DNA of 64,000 nucleotides from Plotosus lineatus (lineage: Eukaryota; Chordata; Actinopteri; Siluriformes; Plotosidae): contig CM045745.1 of assembly GCA_024760905.1 (NCBI GenBank), forward strand, positions 2,008,501 through 2,072,500. The letters run 5' to 3'. The translations under genes and the position numbers were made by a program. Below, piece by piece: positions 22,345 to 33,144 of the stretch; position 1 is the first letter of the stretch; every line of letters starts with the position of its first letter. The notes under the pieces were generated by a model. The model saw only the letters and a list, made by a program, of their open reading frames with translations, searched no databases and was not told the DNA's origin.

Positions 22345-22575
22345 ATATTTTTAACATATTGTCATGACTAAGTTATTAAGAAAAGTACTTCTTAATATTA
22401 ATGCAACTTCTGGTTTTTGCTGATGGCTTTGTAGTCTGGTTGAGAGGGAGAGAGGTTCAGCTTCATGCAGGCGTTTCGGCTTCCATGTTTTACGTGACCG
22501 CAGGTTGGTCTTGATGCTCTTCAGGTGTGAGAAGGACCACTCACGTGCGCATGTGGAGCAAAACATGGTCAATTC
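22345..22575 (-). pseudogene. hAT transposase C-terminal remnant
   Basis: The minus-strand frame has CAREWSFSHLKSIKTNLRSR, resembling the E-x-x-F-S-x-x-K-x-x-K-x-x-x-R pattern of hAT C-terminal dimerisation domains. Only about 70 residues remain. Its position inside matching hAT ends supports the call. Confidence 0.55.
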
Positions 22576-22804
22576 GACTCACATGCTGCAGTGTTTATGT
22601 GACAGAAAGCATGTCCCACATCGCTGTAACCCCTAAGATTAATAAACAGTGAGAAGCAGAGGTCCAGGGCAATGCCGTGGTGAGGGGTGTAATGATGGCA
22701 AAGCCTCCCAAGAAAATTTTGATTTGAAGGATTTTTAAGAGTGATTTTTAAGCCATTTCATGCAAGTTTTATATGTAATGTTTAAACACAGACAGTTCAG
22801 TTCA

Positions 22805-23150
22805 TCATCATCAGTTCATTTTCTGTACCCGCTTAAACCTAATTTGGGTCACGGGGAGGCTGGTGCCCATCCCAGCCAACTTCGGGCGAGGGCAGAGTAC
22901 ACCCTGGAAAGCACGCCAGGCCAGCACAGGGCAGAAACACGCTGACGGCTTTGCAACCTACTCTTGTCGAAAGTCAGCAATGGTTCTTTTCCATGCCTCA
23001 CACCATAGACAGTGAGAGACATGGCCGGCCTTTGATAACCCAGTTAGCTCCACTGGGGGGGACAGTGACAACCTTGTGCAGAGTGGGACTCGAACCACCA
23101 ACCTTTGGATCAGCGATCTATACCACCACGGCCCCACCCCACCACTGCCC
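22805..23150 (-). mobile_element. SINE-A with extended tail
   Basis: The body phrase GACAGTGAGAGACATGGCC and the reversed B-box GGGACTCGAACCACC (23087-23101) place the tRNA-like head at the right. The left part holds another common fish repeat phrase (TTTGGGTCACGGGGAGGCTG). It lies inside the hAT-like element. Confidence 0.75.
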
Positions 23151-24361
23151 CAACACAGACAGAGGTGGAAAAAATTACAAAATCACACACGTCTAAAGAT
23201 CTAATAATGTAATGTAAATGAAATCTTCAGTGAAGGAACTCATGAACTATGAAGTGTAAACTAATAACATATATCAAAAATAAGGTTGGCTAAAGAATAG
23301 TATAACTGTATAATTTCTCTTTTTGAAGTTTTATCCAAATAATTCTTCATAATAATCGTTGCTGTCTTAGTTCATAGATGTCATTTATCATATGCAACAA
23401 CCTTGCAACCACACAATTAGTTTACAAACTGAAACTAATTAACTATGTTAACAAATATTCTCATATAGATGGCATCTGTCCTGTGCAGCAACATTGCAAC
23501 AACACATTGAATTACAAACTGAAACTTATTAACAATGTTAACAATTCTACAGTTAACTAAATTAGTAAGTGAAAACATCATTTGAACAAATTTCACAACC
23601 TTTAGTTTTTAAGTGTGTATATGTATCTGATTTTACTGTCAAGGATCTCGCAGCCAGAAGCAGAAAGAGAAGGTGCATGTTTACATAAAATACATAGCCA
23701 ATGGCATTTTCTGGTGGAAATGATATCCTTAAAAAATTTTTAAAAATAATAATAAAATTGGGAAATAATTGTATTAATGTGTGAGATTTTGGACACCCTG
23801 CATGAGAGATTGAGGTGGAGATGAAATCTGGTCCCAAGGCAGTCAACTGGTCTGCGGGTTGAATTTTTTTCATTCTGTCTATTTGTGTTTTGCTTGCGAG
23901 CTCCTGCTTGGCTTCTTACACATGATCAGTATCAAAACAAGCGAAATTTACCTCTTTCCCCAAAAACAACTCACGCGGGCTGTTGCATATAATCCAATAA
24001 AATTAGAGTTTCGAGGCATCGGCCCACCCACACACTGGAGTACAGAAAGTCTTGGCTCGACAAGTGGACTTGAAAATAGATGTATAGATTGAAATGCGTG
24101 CGATTTATTCATGTTTTTGTTTTATTTAATGGCTTTTTTCTGGACATCGAAATACTATTTCGAAATACTATACGTATTACTTATTCTGTTAAGAAAGATC
24201 ACCTGATTTATCTGAGAGCCAGATGCAGTCATCAAAAGAGCCACGTAAGGCTCACAAGCCATAAGTTCCCGACCCCTGAACAGGTTCGCGGGCGACTCAT
24301 GTTGTTCTTGTGGGGCGACCTGGCGCCCACGGGCACCATGTTGGTGACCCCTGCTGTAGAC

Positions 24362-24599
24362 TATCACAACAAACCAATGCCTTTTCACATCTTGGTGTTC
24401 AGTTATGGAGCATGTTCAAAAGCAACGTCAATACATAGTTTTTAGGGTGATGGAGAATGAGAAGAGTTGATGTTTCTAATCTGATAATTTTTTAAACATC
24501 GATCCATGATGCTACGCTCCTCAAAGCTAAATTAGCGTCTTAATAATCAGTAGCTTGTGGTTGTTGTTTCTTCGTGCCTTGTCTGCATCATCATCAGGT
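24362..24599. other. No recognisable gene
   Basis: Short unique stretch between the hAT-like element and the family D copy. It has no motif. Confidence 0.4.
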
Positions 24600-25400
24600 A
24601 TCTCAGGGGCTTTCGCGTTTCGCCCCGAAACCTGTACGCTTCACCTGAATAGGGCAGCAAAGACAAAAGACTGTCTTTACCTGAAGGCTGGTTTCTGGTT
24701 GATTGTTGAGGTCGTCTAACGTGCACCTACACACTGCTCTCCTGGCTTGTAATTGACTGTGGTCCAACTTTCTCTCCTCTTGATCCACAGCATGTCTCTG
24801 CTGAAGCAGCTATGGTCTTTATCGCCTTCTTTGTGGTGGTAGGGGTAAGACCTATTTTGTGCAGGAAGTTTCTTGTAGATGTTGCAACAAAACCCATGCA
24901 TCCAACCTCTATTGGCATCAGGCGTGCTTGCCACCCTTTCATACGAGCTTTATCAACCAAGTCCTAGTATTTTGCCTCTTTCAGTTTGTGTGAGATGTCA
25001 AGGCTATCCTCCCAGGGAACTGAAAGCTCGATTATGTGGATGGCTTTCGTTTCTCGGGATAGTCGCAGCATATCTGGGCGCACCTGAGTAACTGCTATAT
25101 CTTCTGGAAATTTCAACTTCCTCTGCACATCCACAAGAAGCTGCCAGTCGGAGGCTGAAGACAGGACTGAGCCTCTCGTTGCAGGCTTGTTCGGCTTGGT
25201 CTTCATCTCTCCTTCTTTCACGAACTGGATGGGTTTTCCTGTATCCTGGATACTTTGATGGAACTCTGCGCTGGTCCACCACTATGGCAATCTTTCTTAA
25301 GACCGTGTCATGTCTCCATCGGTACCTCCCCTCTCCCAGAGCCTTCGGACATGCTGAGAGGATGTGATTCAGGGAGCAGTTGTTAAATTTATTGATAAAT
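24600..25400 (-). mobile_element. Reverse-transcriptase element family D, copy 2 (C-terminal part)
   Basis: Minus-strand pieces match the C-terminal domain of copy 1. They are HILSACPKALGEGRYRWRHD (25380-25310), DWQLLVDVQRKLKFPEDIAV and VRPDMLRLSRE (25160-25060), and HIIELSVPWEDSLD and VGCMGFVATSTRNFL (25030-24860). The ELSVPWED stretch with its preceding RPD resembles the PD-(D/E)XK core of restriction-like endonucleases. That would explain the lack of an upstream endonuclease, but it is inference. The RT core is absent and frameshifts are present. Confidence 0.65.
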
Positions 25401-25985
25401 TTATTTTCTGATTTTTGTGAATTGTACAATGATATTCGTATTCTATTTCCTTTTTTTCTATATTCCTTGTTCAGTAATATGTTGTGAAGTAAAATTACAT
25501 GTGTTTTCGTTTCCATTCACCATCTTTTTCTGTTTAACCTTTCACTTTAAATTAAGAACAACAAAACAAATGTTGTTTTAGATAAGATAAGATAAAGAAC
25601 TCCAGCCAGCCTCAGCACATGAGGACCACAGGTCTCAGAAACAGGAGGATCAGGATCACTGGCATTGCAGAAGAAGAATGTGTCCCTCAACAAAAACAGA
25701 GAGAGGGGGGAGGGGGGGGGGGGGGGCTGTTCGGTTTACTCAGAGTAGTATCATGGAAATAGAAGAATTTATTAATGCTGAGTGCAGCAGGGACTCCGGC
25801 ATGACTGGCGATGGCAGTAGAGTAAAAGAGAGAGAACCAGAGGGAAGGCAGATATGAGGGACCCTGTGACATTGGAGCAATCAGCCACCCCACTGTCAAA
25901 AGGATCTTGGTAAGCATGTAGAGTGGGGGAGCAACAGCATCTCAACATCACAGGTGACCAAAACATTCTGTGCCCGAGATCCCCA
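25401..25985. other. AT-rich spacer with GATAA and poly-G simple repeats
   Basis: It contains GATAAGATAAGATAA at 25580-25595, similar in reverse to the TCTTA tail of the LINE end at 49441-49792, and a G-rich run at 25705-25728. I see no gene. Confidence 0.5.
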
Positions 25986-26440
25986 GATCTGCTCCTTTGC
26001 ATCATAAAAACCTTTTACGAAATGCTCCGCGAAACAAGTGAGTTTTCATCCTCGTGTTAAAAACAGAAATTGTGTCTGAGTCCCCAACATTAACTGGAAG
26101 GTTATTCCATAACTGTGGGGATTTGTAAGACAAGCTCCGCCCCATGCAGTCGTCTTCATTATTCGAGGTATCATTAAACAGCTTTTGATCTAAGGGGGCG
26201 TGTCGGATCAGAAACGACATGAAGCTAATCAAGATAATGAGGCACAACAGCATTAAGTGCTTTATAGGTTGAAAATGGTATTTTATATTCAATTTGAAAT
26301 TTCACTGGGAGCCGGTGCATGTAAATAAGAGCGGGGTGATATGCTCATGTCTTCTGGTTCTCGTAACGTATCTGCTGCTGCATTCTGGACGACCTGGAGC
26401 TTGGAAAAACCAGACAATAACGCATGACAAGAATCTAATC
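25986..26440 (-). mobile_element. L2/CR1-group LINE 3'-end or related fish repeat
   Basis: The minus-strand frame (26292-26002) ends with GRSLSYKSPQLWNNLP, DTISVFNTRMKTHLF and a basic tail. This is the characteristic C-terminal signature of L2-type LINE proteins (R-S-F-x-x-x-x-P-x-L-W-N-x-L-P). The right part (26300-26440) matches another fish repeat phrase (ACTGGGAGCCGGTGCATG), so the block is composite. Confidence 0.55.
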
Positions 26441-27105
26441 TCGAGGTAACAAAAGCATGAACTCCACGCGTGAAGAAAGCAGCGTGACAGCAGCCAATAT
26501 GTCAGCATTCATCAAAAGCTACTGTGAGAACTCTGATCCACTTTGGAATGGGATAATTATGATTGGCGGGAGGATGCTCATGATGAAAGTGCTGACACCT
26601 CTTTATATGCTTCTCCACGAGCCAGCAGTATATTGAAAAAAATCTGTTCCGTTTTGGAGAATCGACTTCTGGGTTTGTTTCAACTTCCAGCCTATTCTTA
26701 GTCATTTTATTATGATTTTTTTCACGTCATATTATATATGACATATTTTAGCAACATTCCTGAGATGAAAGAAGGTCACCTGAGTAATATTAACTACATG
26801 AGATATTCCTGTATTTATGTACAACATACATTTACTGCTGGGAACTAGGTTACTGTAATGGAAAGATTCTATGGCAGATTTAAGAGTGCTGAGACTGGCT
26901 TTTGTGGCATTTCCGAGTATTAGAAAAACAAAATAAAACAACCCCCCTCCCCCAAAAAAACAACAACAACAACAACAAAAAAAACCCACGAATTTGCACT
27001 TTACCTTGACACTGAATAAATAGCAGTTTTGCACTTGTGTAAATATTTCTTATTTTTCATGTTGTGGGTGATATTTATACTTTTTTTTCGGTATGCTGAT
27101 TGAGG
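26441..27105. other. No recognisable gene; A-rich simple repeat
   Basis: CAA and poly-A/C low-complexity sequence at 26935-26990 accounts for the glycine- and cysteine-rich minus-strand frame. The rest is AT-rich without motif. Confidence 0.5.
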
Positions 27106-27370
27106 TATGGCTATGTCCAGTGTGCATTTTGACCTATGCTTGCGTGGGTTTCCTCCCACAGTCCAAAGGCAATGTATATGAGATCAACGAGATAGTCCAA
27201 ATTGCTGACAGGGATGTATGCGAATGAATGTTCATATGTGTTATTTCTGTGATAAATTCACTATTTTTTCAGGCTCGATCCATCTCTCATCAACTGGGAT
27301 TATATCCAGTTTCCATAGTGACCTTGACAGATCAGCAATATAGATGATAGATAGAAGGAAGGATGGATGG
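27106..27370 (+). mobile_element. Decayed SINE (family B type)
   Basis: GCGTGGGTTTCCTCCCACAG (27143-27162) and the following AGTCCAAAGGCAATG are hallmarks of the repeat seen reversed at 52110-52318. The right end carries the usual GATAGATAGAAGGAAGGATGG simple tail. Confidence 0.6.
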
Positions 27371-28075
27371 ATTGAGGGATGGATTCCCTGATGACTCCTT
27401 TTTTCTCAGCACCTTCATTGTTAAAGTTGAGCACATTGTGTGGTTTTGATTTTGCATTGTATTTACAGATATCAGTGGCTGGCTTCCATTAGATTTCAAG
27501 TCTTCTAATATTCTTAGTTTCAAGAAAGATTTTCCAGCACACATGCTACATATGAAAATTATTTATATCACTCTTCAATCTTTTTATTTATGTCACAGTA
27601 GAATACAAAGTGAATACGCTGTCATATTTTCATTACATCAGTAATACTTTCAGATACTCGAACACACAACTTGAAAAACAATATAATGTAACGTTACCAA
27701 AAATAAAACAAATGCAACATATATCAGATTGTTTTGTCTTTAACTGATCATTTCATCATGGACTGTCTGAAAAGGTTGCACTGATGGTATTGCGACTGTC
27801 AAATATACTGAATGAGTCAGGATGATGCCTTCAGGAGAATACTGAATAAAATAAAATAAAGGGGCTGTATTTATTTATATAATGTGTTTATATTTATTTA
27901 TATTGATTATATCTGTATACTCCATTTTTTGCGTTTGCTTCTTTTCCTTTTTTTTTTGGCCTGTTTATTTTCTCATGCTGCTAAACACGTTTTCCATCTG
28001 GAGTCAATGACATGCTGTCCTATGTGGATTTTATATACTCATCTGTTGGCCTTGGAGAACTTCATATTTAAAAAG
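27371..28075. other. AT-rich stretch without recognisable gene
   Basis: Only short frames are present. The 5' LTR of the downstream ERV should lie near here, but no sequence matching the candidate 3' LTR at 36059-36390 is visible. Confidence 0.4.
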
Positions 28076-28361
28076 GTAAAGTCCATCGGGCATTTTACAC
28101 CCGAACTGTCGTGGCTCATCAGGTGCCGGTCCCCGGTTTCCATAGTGTGAAGCAACGAGGAGTTCAACTCCTCGTGGATGGCACGCCTGGGACGCCTGGA
28201 TGAGACCTTCCCAGTATATTTTACTGGTACCCATTTATACCGCTGGGTGAACAGACGCACACTTGTGGTTGAGACCTTGCCCAGGGGTCTTAGCACAGTG
28301 AGGGTCTCACTGGGAGTTGAACACACAGCCTCCCCATCATGAGCGCATTATGTAACAATGC
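28076..28361. mobile_element. SINE-like insertion with 19-bp flanking repeats
   Basis: The flanks TTGGAGAACTTCATATTTA (left, 28053-28072) and TTGGAGAACTTGATATTTA (right, 28363-28383) match with one difference, as for a retrotransposon target-site duplication. The insert has phrases such as GGTACCCATTTATACCGCTG and CTTGCCCAGGGGTCTTAG, known from fish repeats. It also has a palindrome GAGGAGTTCAACTCCTC at 28159-28175. Confidence 0.65.
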
Positions 28362-28383
28362 CCATTGGAGAACTTGATATTTA

Positions 28384-28572
28384 ATCACCACAAAAAAAGG
28401 CCGTAGAATGCCTTCTACATAAGGAAGATGTGGGTGAATTCGAGCAACAAATGCAAGACTTGATAAGGTCATATTACCTGAATGATATTGAGGTCCAACA
28501 GGCCATGATGTTTAGAGTTGGATTGGCATAAAATAGTGGGAAATTGGAACTCTCTCAGAACCGACGGTCACC
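28384..28572 (+). pseudogene. ERV gag remnant, upstream part
   Basis: A plus-strand fragment of capsid-like sequence lies immediately before the hAT insertion. It continues after the transposon at 29926, sharing the duplicated 8-bp target. It is assigned to gag by position. The decay is too strong for firm motif calls. Confidence 0.4.
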
Positions 28573-28812
28573 CTCTAGACCAGGGGTCGGCAACCCGCGG
28601 CTCCGGAGCCGCGTGCGGCTCTTTCACCTTTCTGGTGCGGCTCCATGGCTTTTCAAAATAAAGTTGTGCTTTACGGTGGCTGACTGGTGCACCACAAAGT
28701 GCTTAGTTACTCACACAGCAAAGGGCCGGTGTGGGTGCAGGTTTTCACTTCAACCAAACAATAGCCACACCTTCCACCTGTTCCCACCAATCACTGATCA
28801 TCAAAAGAAAAG

Positions 28813-28964
28813 AAAAAAAACCTAGAGTGGACATTACTATTTCAATTCTGAATTGGAGCCATCTTCGTGAGCCACCTTGCTTTAAGTCTTAAACAGTCAT
28901 GTGATCCCACCAAGATGGCCCCACTTCAGAATTGAAACAGTGATGTCCAATCTAGGTTTTTTTT
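28813..28964. repeat. MITE-like inverted repeat inside hAT
   Basis: The arms 28813-28866 and 28912-28964 are near reverse complements: AAAAAAAACCTAGAGTGGAC at the left pairs with GTCCAATCTAGGTTTTTTTT at the right. The loop is about 45 bases. It could fold as a long hairpin or be a small nested MITE. Confidence 0.8.
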
Positions 28965-29050
28965 CACCTGAATGATCTGGGTACCCTTCCAATGCTCTTT
29001 TCGGGTTGAAAATTACATAGATGAAAATTAAGAGTCACAGATGTGGGCGG

Positions 29051-29141
29051 ATATTTATTTGGTGTGGGCGGGTGATTTTGTGTGTGTCCACAAGAACACA
29101 AGAACACACACAAAATCACCCCGCCCACACCAAATAAATAT
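29051..29141. repeat. Near-perfect palindrome inside hAT
   Basis: ATATTTATTTGGTGTGGGCG at 29051 pairs with its complement ending at 29141. The arms are about 36 bases with one inserted G, and the spacer is about 17 bases. Confidence 0.85.
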
Positions 29142-29146
29142 AAAAG

Positions 29147-29300
29147 AGCCCTAAAAGAGCTCATGGCAAGCAGCAGTGCGGTGAGAGAGAGATTTTTTTC
29201 TGCCACCGGGGTTTGTAATTCAGGAACAGAAATCACAGCTGAAGGAAGAGATGTGGATGAGATTTGTTTATACACAGCAATCTCCAGATTAAATAACTGT
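29147..29300 (+). pseudogene. hAT transposase C-terminal remnant
   Basis: ALKELMASSSAVRERFFSAT resembles the hAT dimerisation pattern (S-S-x-x-x-E-R-x-F-S). It is a short fragment between matching hAT termini, which supports its origin. No DDE catalytic part remains. Confidence 0.6.
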
Positions 29301-29925
29301 CCTCACTGTGGTTCAGTATCCACTCTGAGAATGGGTCGGTCAGTGCAGCATTAAGCATTAATATTTATTTAAAAGAATGTTGAGCAGGCTCCTTCTTAAA
29401 ATAAGTCTTCAAATACTTTTCCGTGTTGGTGTCATTTTTGTAAATTAAAACTATGACAAAACAACATTAAGATAACGAATAAAGAAAAGAAGATCCCACG
29501 AAGGGCGTGATTGGTGAGGTTGGCAACCCAACCCGTTACACATCTGGCTGCAGCCCGTCCCGCGCTTCGTGGGATGGATATTCTTTTTCTTTATAAAAAC
29601 ACAAGAAGCATTCGAACACATTCATTCATTTTCTGAACCGCTTAATTCTAATTCGGGTCGCGGGGAGGCTGGCAATTTTTTTTTAATCTAAATGTTTTTG
29701 TTGCAAACAGAATTGTAATTTAATGGTCTCTGCAGTCGTTTAAATCAATGTAACATATTGTTATTTTATATTAACATGAAGGAAAAAGGGGAAAAACATT
29801 ATATGCAGTGTGATTTGATTTAAAATGTCAAAAAAGGATTTGTGGCTCCCAGTGTTTTCTTTAATGTGGAAAACGGGTCCAAATGGCTCTTTGAATGGCA
29901 AAGGTTGCCGACCCCTGCTCTAGAC

Positions 29926-30482
29926 ACATGATTGTGGAGCTTTGCACCAAAGAATAGCTGAACTTATGCAAGAATCACTAACAAATTCAGAAAGCAAGCA
30001 GACTCAACGACACTGTTAAACAATGATGAGGAACCATGAGAAGATTTTAGAATCAGATATGAGAAAGCATTCCGGTTTCAGAAGCGGAATAGTGATGACA
30101 GGCCGGCAGGAGGTCAAACGTTTGCAATACACCTTAAAAATGGACTGCATGGTGCAGCACAAGAAAGAGTAAGACATTGGATTGAAAAATATGTCTGGAA
30201 CCATGGCAGAATGGAACTGGAATATTATGCAGACCAAGCGATGCATGAAAGTTACAAAAAAATTGAATAAGGAGGAAACTTTCTTTGAGGACTGTGATGA
30301 CCCTGATTATATTATCAGGGGAGCAGGGGCCAAGGCAGAGGCAGAGGCCGAGGAAGAGGCAGAAGAAGAGGAGGATTTAGTAGAACTGGAGGAAATGAGT
30401 GTTGGGATGCGGAAAGGAAGGACACAGGACAGTCGCGAGTGTCCAGGGCAGAAAAAGAATCAGAGCGTGACTATGTGCACCA
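29926..30482 (+). pseudogene. ERV gag, capsid C-terminus and nucleocapsid remnant
   Basis: This continues gag after the transposon. Around 30320-30400 the alternative frame is an arginine/glycine-rich basic tract (the plus-one frame is Glu/Ala-rich instead), as in nucleocapsid. A decayed zinc-knuckle-like pattern (CWD, then CPG) follows at 30405-30450. The usual Cys-His spacing is not preserved. Confidence 0.5.
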
Positions 30483-30599
30483 GATAAGAATGAAATGGGG
30501 TGTAAATTCCCAATTAAAAACAGCCCTAAAATACCACCTCCACTTACCAAATTGAATCCTCCCTACCAAATCGAGATCCAGTCTCAAAGGAATAAATTG

Positions 30600-31720
30600 A
30601 CTAAAATATAGAAGAAATAGTGGCATTGGACAGCTGCAGACCGGGCGTAAGGACATTCCTCTGCGATACAGAAGCGTGCAGAACTCCTTGTAAATGAACC
30701 CATACCAGGTCTCAGAAACGGGAACAAAACCGTGGGAGAACCATTGTGGATGACAGAAAAACATTTTGTATTGCAAGCATCAAAGCCAGTCACAAAGAAA
30801 CAAATGATGTCCTTTCTTGGCCTGACGAATTACTGCAGGTCATGGATTCCGAACAATGCCGAAATAACACATTCATTGTATCAGCCAATGTCCGACAAAG
30901 AAATACCATAAGCAAAAGGGGCATTTTGCAGAATAAAACAAATGATGGTCTCAGCGACAGTTACCTACCAAAACTACAGTAAAATGTTCTATCAAATGGT
31001 TGACTGCAAAGGTCATTTTCTGACATCTCTACGAGCTCAGAAATGTGGTGACAAAATTAAACCTGTGGCTCATTACTCATCAAAGCTAGAAAGCGTGATG
31101 TGTGCACTTCCTCATTGTGTTAGAGCAGTCGTGCAATGGCTGTAGAATTAAGCGCCGGAGTGGTACCATCCACTAACACTCGAGTGCCGCACTGCTGTTA
31201 CAAACGAACATGATGTTTCTCTCACCGGCAAGAAATTTTCGTGCATGGCCACACTGTTGTCTATACCACATATTACGTGAGAAAGATGCACAGCACTAAA
31301 CCCAGCAATGCTTATGCCAACCCACGAAGAAGGGGAGGCACATGATTCTCAAGAGGACGCAACGACAGCAGCAAAACAGAGAAAAGATCTGTTCGATCAA
31401 CCACTAACAGAAGGGGGTTTTTGTAAATGGTTCATCAAAAAAGAATGAATACCGAAAAACACGGACTGGTTTTGTAGTTGTCACAGCAACGAAAGTCCAG
31501 AAAGCAGAACAACTGCCATCTTCTTATTCCGCTCAAGCGGCAGAACTGAAAGCACTCACAGAAGCATGTAAAATAATGAAAGACAAACAAGTCACGATTA
31601 AAACTGACAGTACAGACAGTACTAACAGTCAATATGCCGATGCCACAGTACACTCATTTGCACAGTATTGGCACAACAGAGGAATGGTCACTTCAACTCG
31701 TAAACCAGTCACTCATGCAC
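30600..31720 (+). pseudogene. ERV pol: RT end, connection and RNase H remnant
   Basis: MMSFLGLTNYCR at about 30805-30845 is the conserved end of the retroviral RT/thumb-connection region. KPVAHYSSKLESV at about 31060-31100 belongs to the connection domain. At 31430-31700 an RNase H pattern is visible, with a V-V-T-A stretch, then AELKALTEAC (catalytic Glu region) and IKTDSTDS (catalytic Asp region). The RT core with its YxDD box is missing or unrecognisable. Frames change several times. Confidence 0.65.
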
Positions 31721-31859
31721 AACTACTCATTGTTCCAAGCAGTACAATTACGAAAGACAAGTCGCAGTATACAAATGTGCTGCGCACACAAATAAAACAG
31801 ATGATATTTCCAAAGGAAATGCCTTTGCAGAAAAAAAGCAAAAGAATATTCGGAAGGAG

Positions 31860-33090
31860 AAATTGAAATATTAACAGTAACAGATGACACTGAGGTTACC
31901 AAAGAAATCCTCCAGAACATGCAGGAACAAAACCCAGAAAAGGAAAAATTATCCTGGGCAAAGGTGCGCAGATTAAAAACGGTATCAACACCTGTCCTGC
32001 GAACAAACCGATCCGACCAAAAAACATATTGAAATGGGCAGCAATTTTGAACCATGGAAAGACCCATGTCTTTCAGGAGGGATAGTGGGACAAGGAGACC
32101 AGAAATACACAGCATCGAGCTTTCAGCTATACTCAAAAAATTTTTGTAAAGCATGCCGAACCTGTGCGAAACACAATGCTCAAGGAAACATGAACCTAAA
32201 AGAGGGACGTTTCCAGAAATACACAGCATCGAGCTTTCAGCTATACTCAAAAAATTTTTGTAAAGCATGCCGAACCTGTGCGAAACACAATGCTCAAGGA
32301 AACATGAACCGAAAAGAGGGACGTTTCCGGAACCGCAATTCCCATTCCAAACAATACTTCATACTTCATACAATTAAATAAATCCTAAGGGAAGGAGTAC
32401 TGTCTTGTTAAACGCATTCTCTAATGGGTTCTAACGTTCGCAATTAAAACACAGGATGCCATTACAGTGGCCAAAGCATTGTGCTGAGACATAATTCCAA
32501 GTTATGGCATTCCATAGAGAATATACTGTGATAACGGTACCCATTTTGTAAATCAAGTGATCCAGAAGTCAGGTATTTCACATCGACCTAAAAAAATCAC
32601 TGTGCCTATCACCCGCAATGTGCAGGACTTGGAGAAAGCATGAACGGCACTATAAAAAATAGAACAGAAGAAAACCATGGAAAAAACAGGGAGACCATGG
32701 TCACAGTGCCGAGATCTCATAAAAACGTACATCTCACTCGCACTCGCGGTATGACACCATATGAGATCATATTTGGAAGACGATACACAAGACCTTACGT
32801 TGAAAACGACTGGGAACCAAAAGATGAGACAGACCTGGCAGATTATATGTGAAAGATGTTTGAAAAACAAAGAAAAACAGAAACTGACCATCAAATTGAT
32901 GTCTCACAACAGAAAATCCCCTTGGTGAAACCTGGTCTTGATCAGGAGTATGAAAAGGAAGCATTGGCATTCAGCCAAGTGGGAAGGCCCCGATCAAGTC
33001 CTCTTGACTACCCCAACTGCAGTAAGAATAGCGGAACGAGGGACGTGGGTGCACCTGACACACTGCAAGTGTGGGGGAAAGACAGGACTT
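31860..33090 (+). pseudogene. ERV pol: integrase remnant
   Basis: CRTCAKHN (32160-32190 and again 32275-32300) belongs to the N-terminal zinc-binding HHCC region. A core piece around 32455-32640 has IYCDNGTHFVNQ, with the catalytic Asp of the D-N-G box. Around 32740-32830 is a YEIIFGRR-type C-terminal motif of gamma-like integrases. Internal stops and a 114-bp in-frame duplication disrupt it. Confidence 0.68.
32101..32328 (+). repeat. Two-copy 114-bp tandem duplication in integrase
   Basis: Bases 32101-32214 are repeated at 32215-32328 with one visible difference (CCTAAAAG versus CCGAAAAG). The unit is 38 codons, so the frame is kept, and the zinc-binding Cys pair is duplicated. Confidence 0.95.
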
Positions 33091-33144
33091 AGGTCTGGTC
33101 ATCTTATTTACTCAGATCAGCTCGGTCGATGCAAAAGCCAATGA

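Larger units (their letters stand above)
22142..24353. mobile_element. hAT-like DNA transposon, composite
   Basis: The terminal repeats are CAAGGGTCACCAAC at the left and, reversed, CAGGGGTCACCAAC at the right (13 of 14 match). The flanking 8-mers CTCTAGAC (22134-22141) and CTGTAGAC (24354-24361) differ at one base, as expected of an aged hAT target duplication. Inside are a transposase remnant, a SINE-A copy, and another hAT-type end near 24220-24285 with AGAGCCACG and CCCGACCCCTG, which suggests nesting. Confidence 0.68.
28581..29917. mobile_element. hAT-like DNA transposon with perfect 8-bp target duplication
   Basis: Perfect 15-base terminal inverted repeats, CAGGGGTCGGCAACC at the left and its complement at the right, are flanked by the direct repeat CTCTAGAC at 28573-28580 and 29918-29925. 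The 8-bp duplication and TIR type are diagnostic of the hAT superfamily. The 1,337-bp interior holds a remnant of transposase, a MITE-like inverted repeat and a second palindrome, so it is non-autonomous. It lies inside retroviral gag and is therefore younger than the ERV. Confidence 0.9.

Noticed and set aside
26732..27034. Cysteine/glycine-rich minus-strand protein
   Set aside because: Produced by CAA and poly-A/C low-complexity sequence; no family resemblance.
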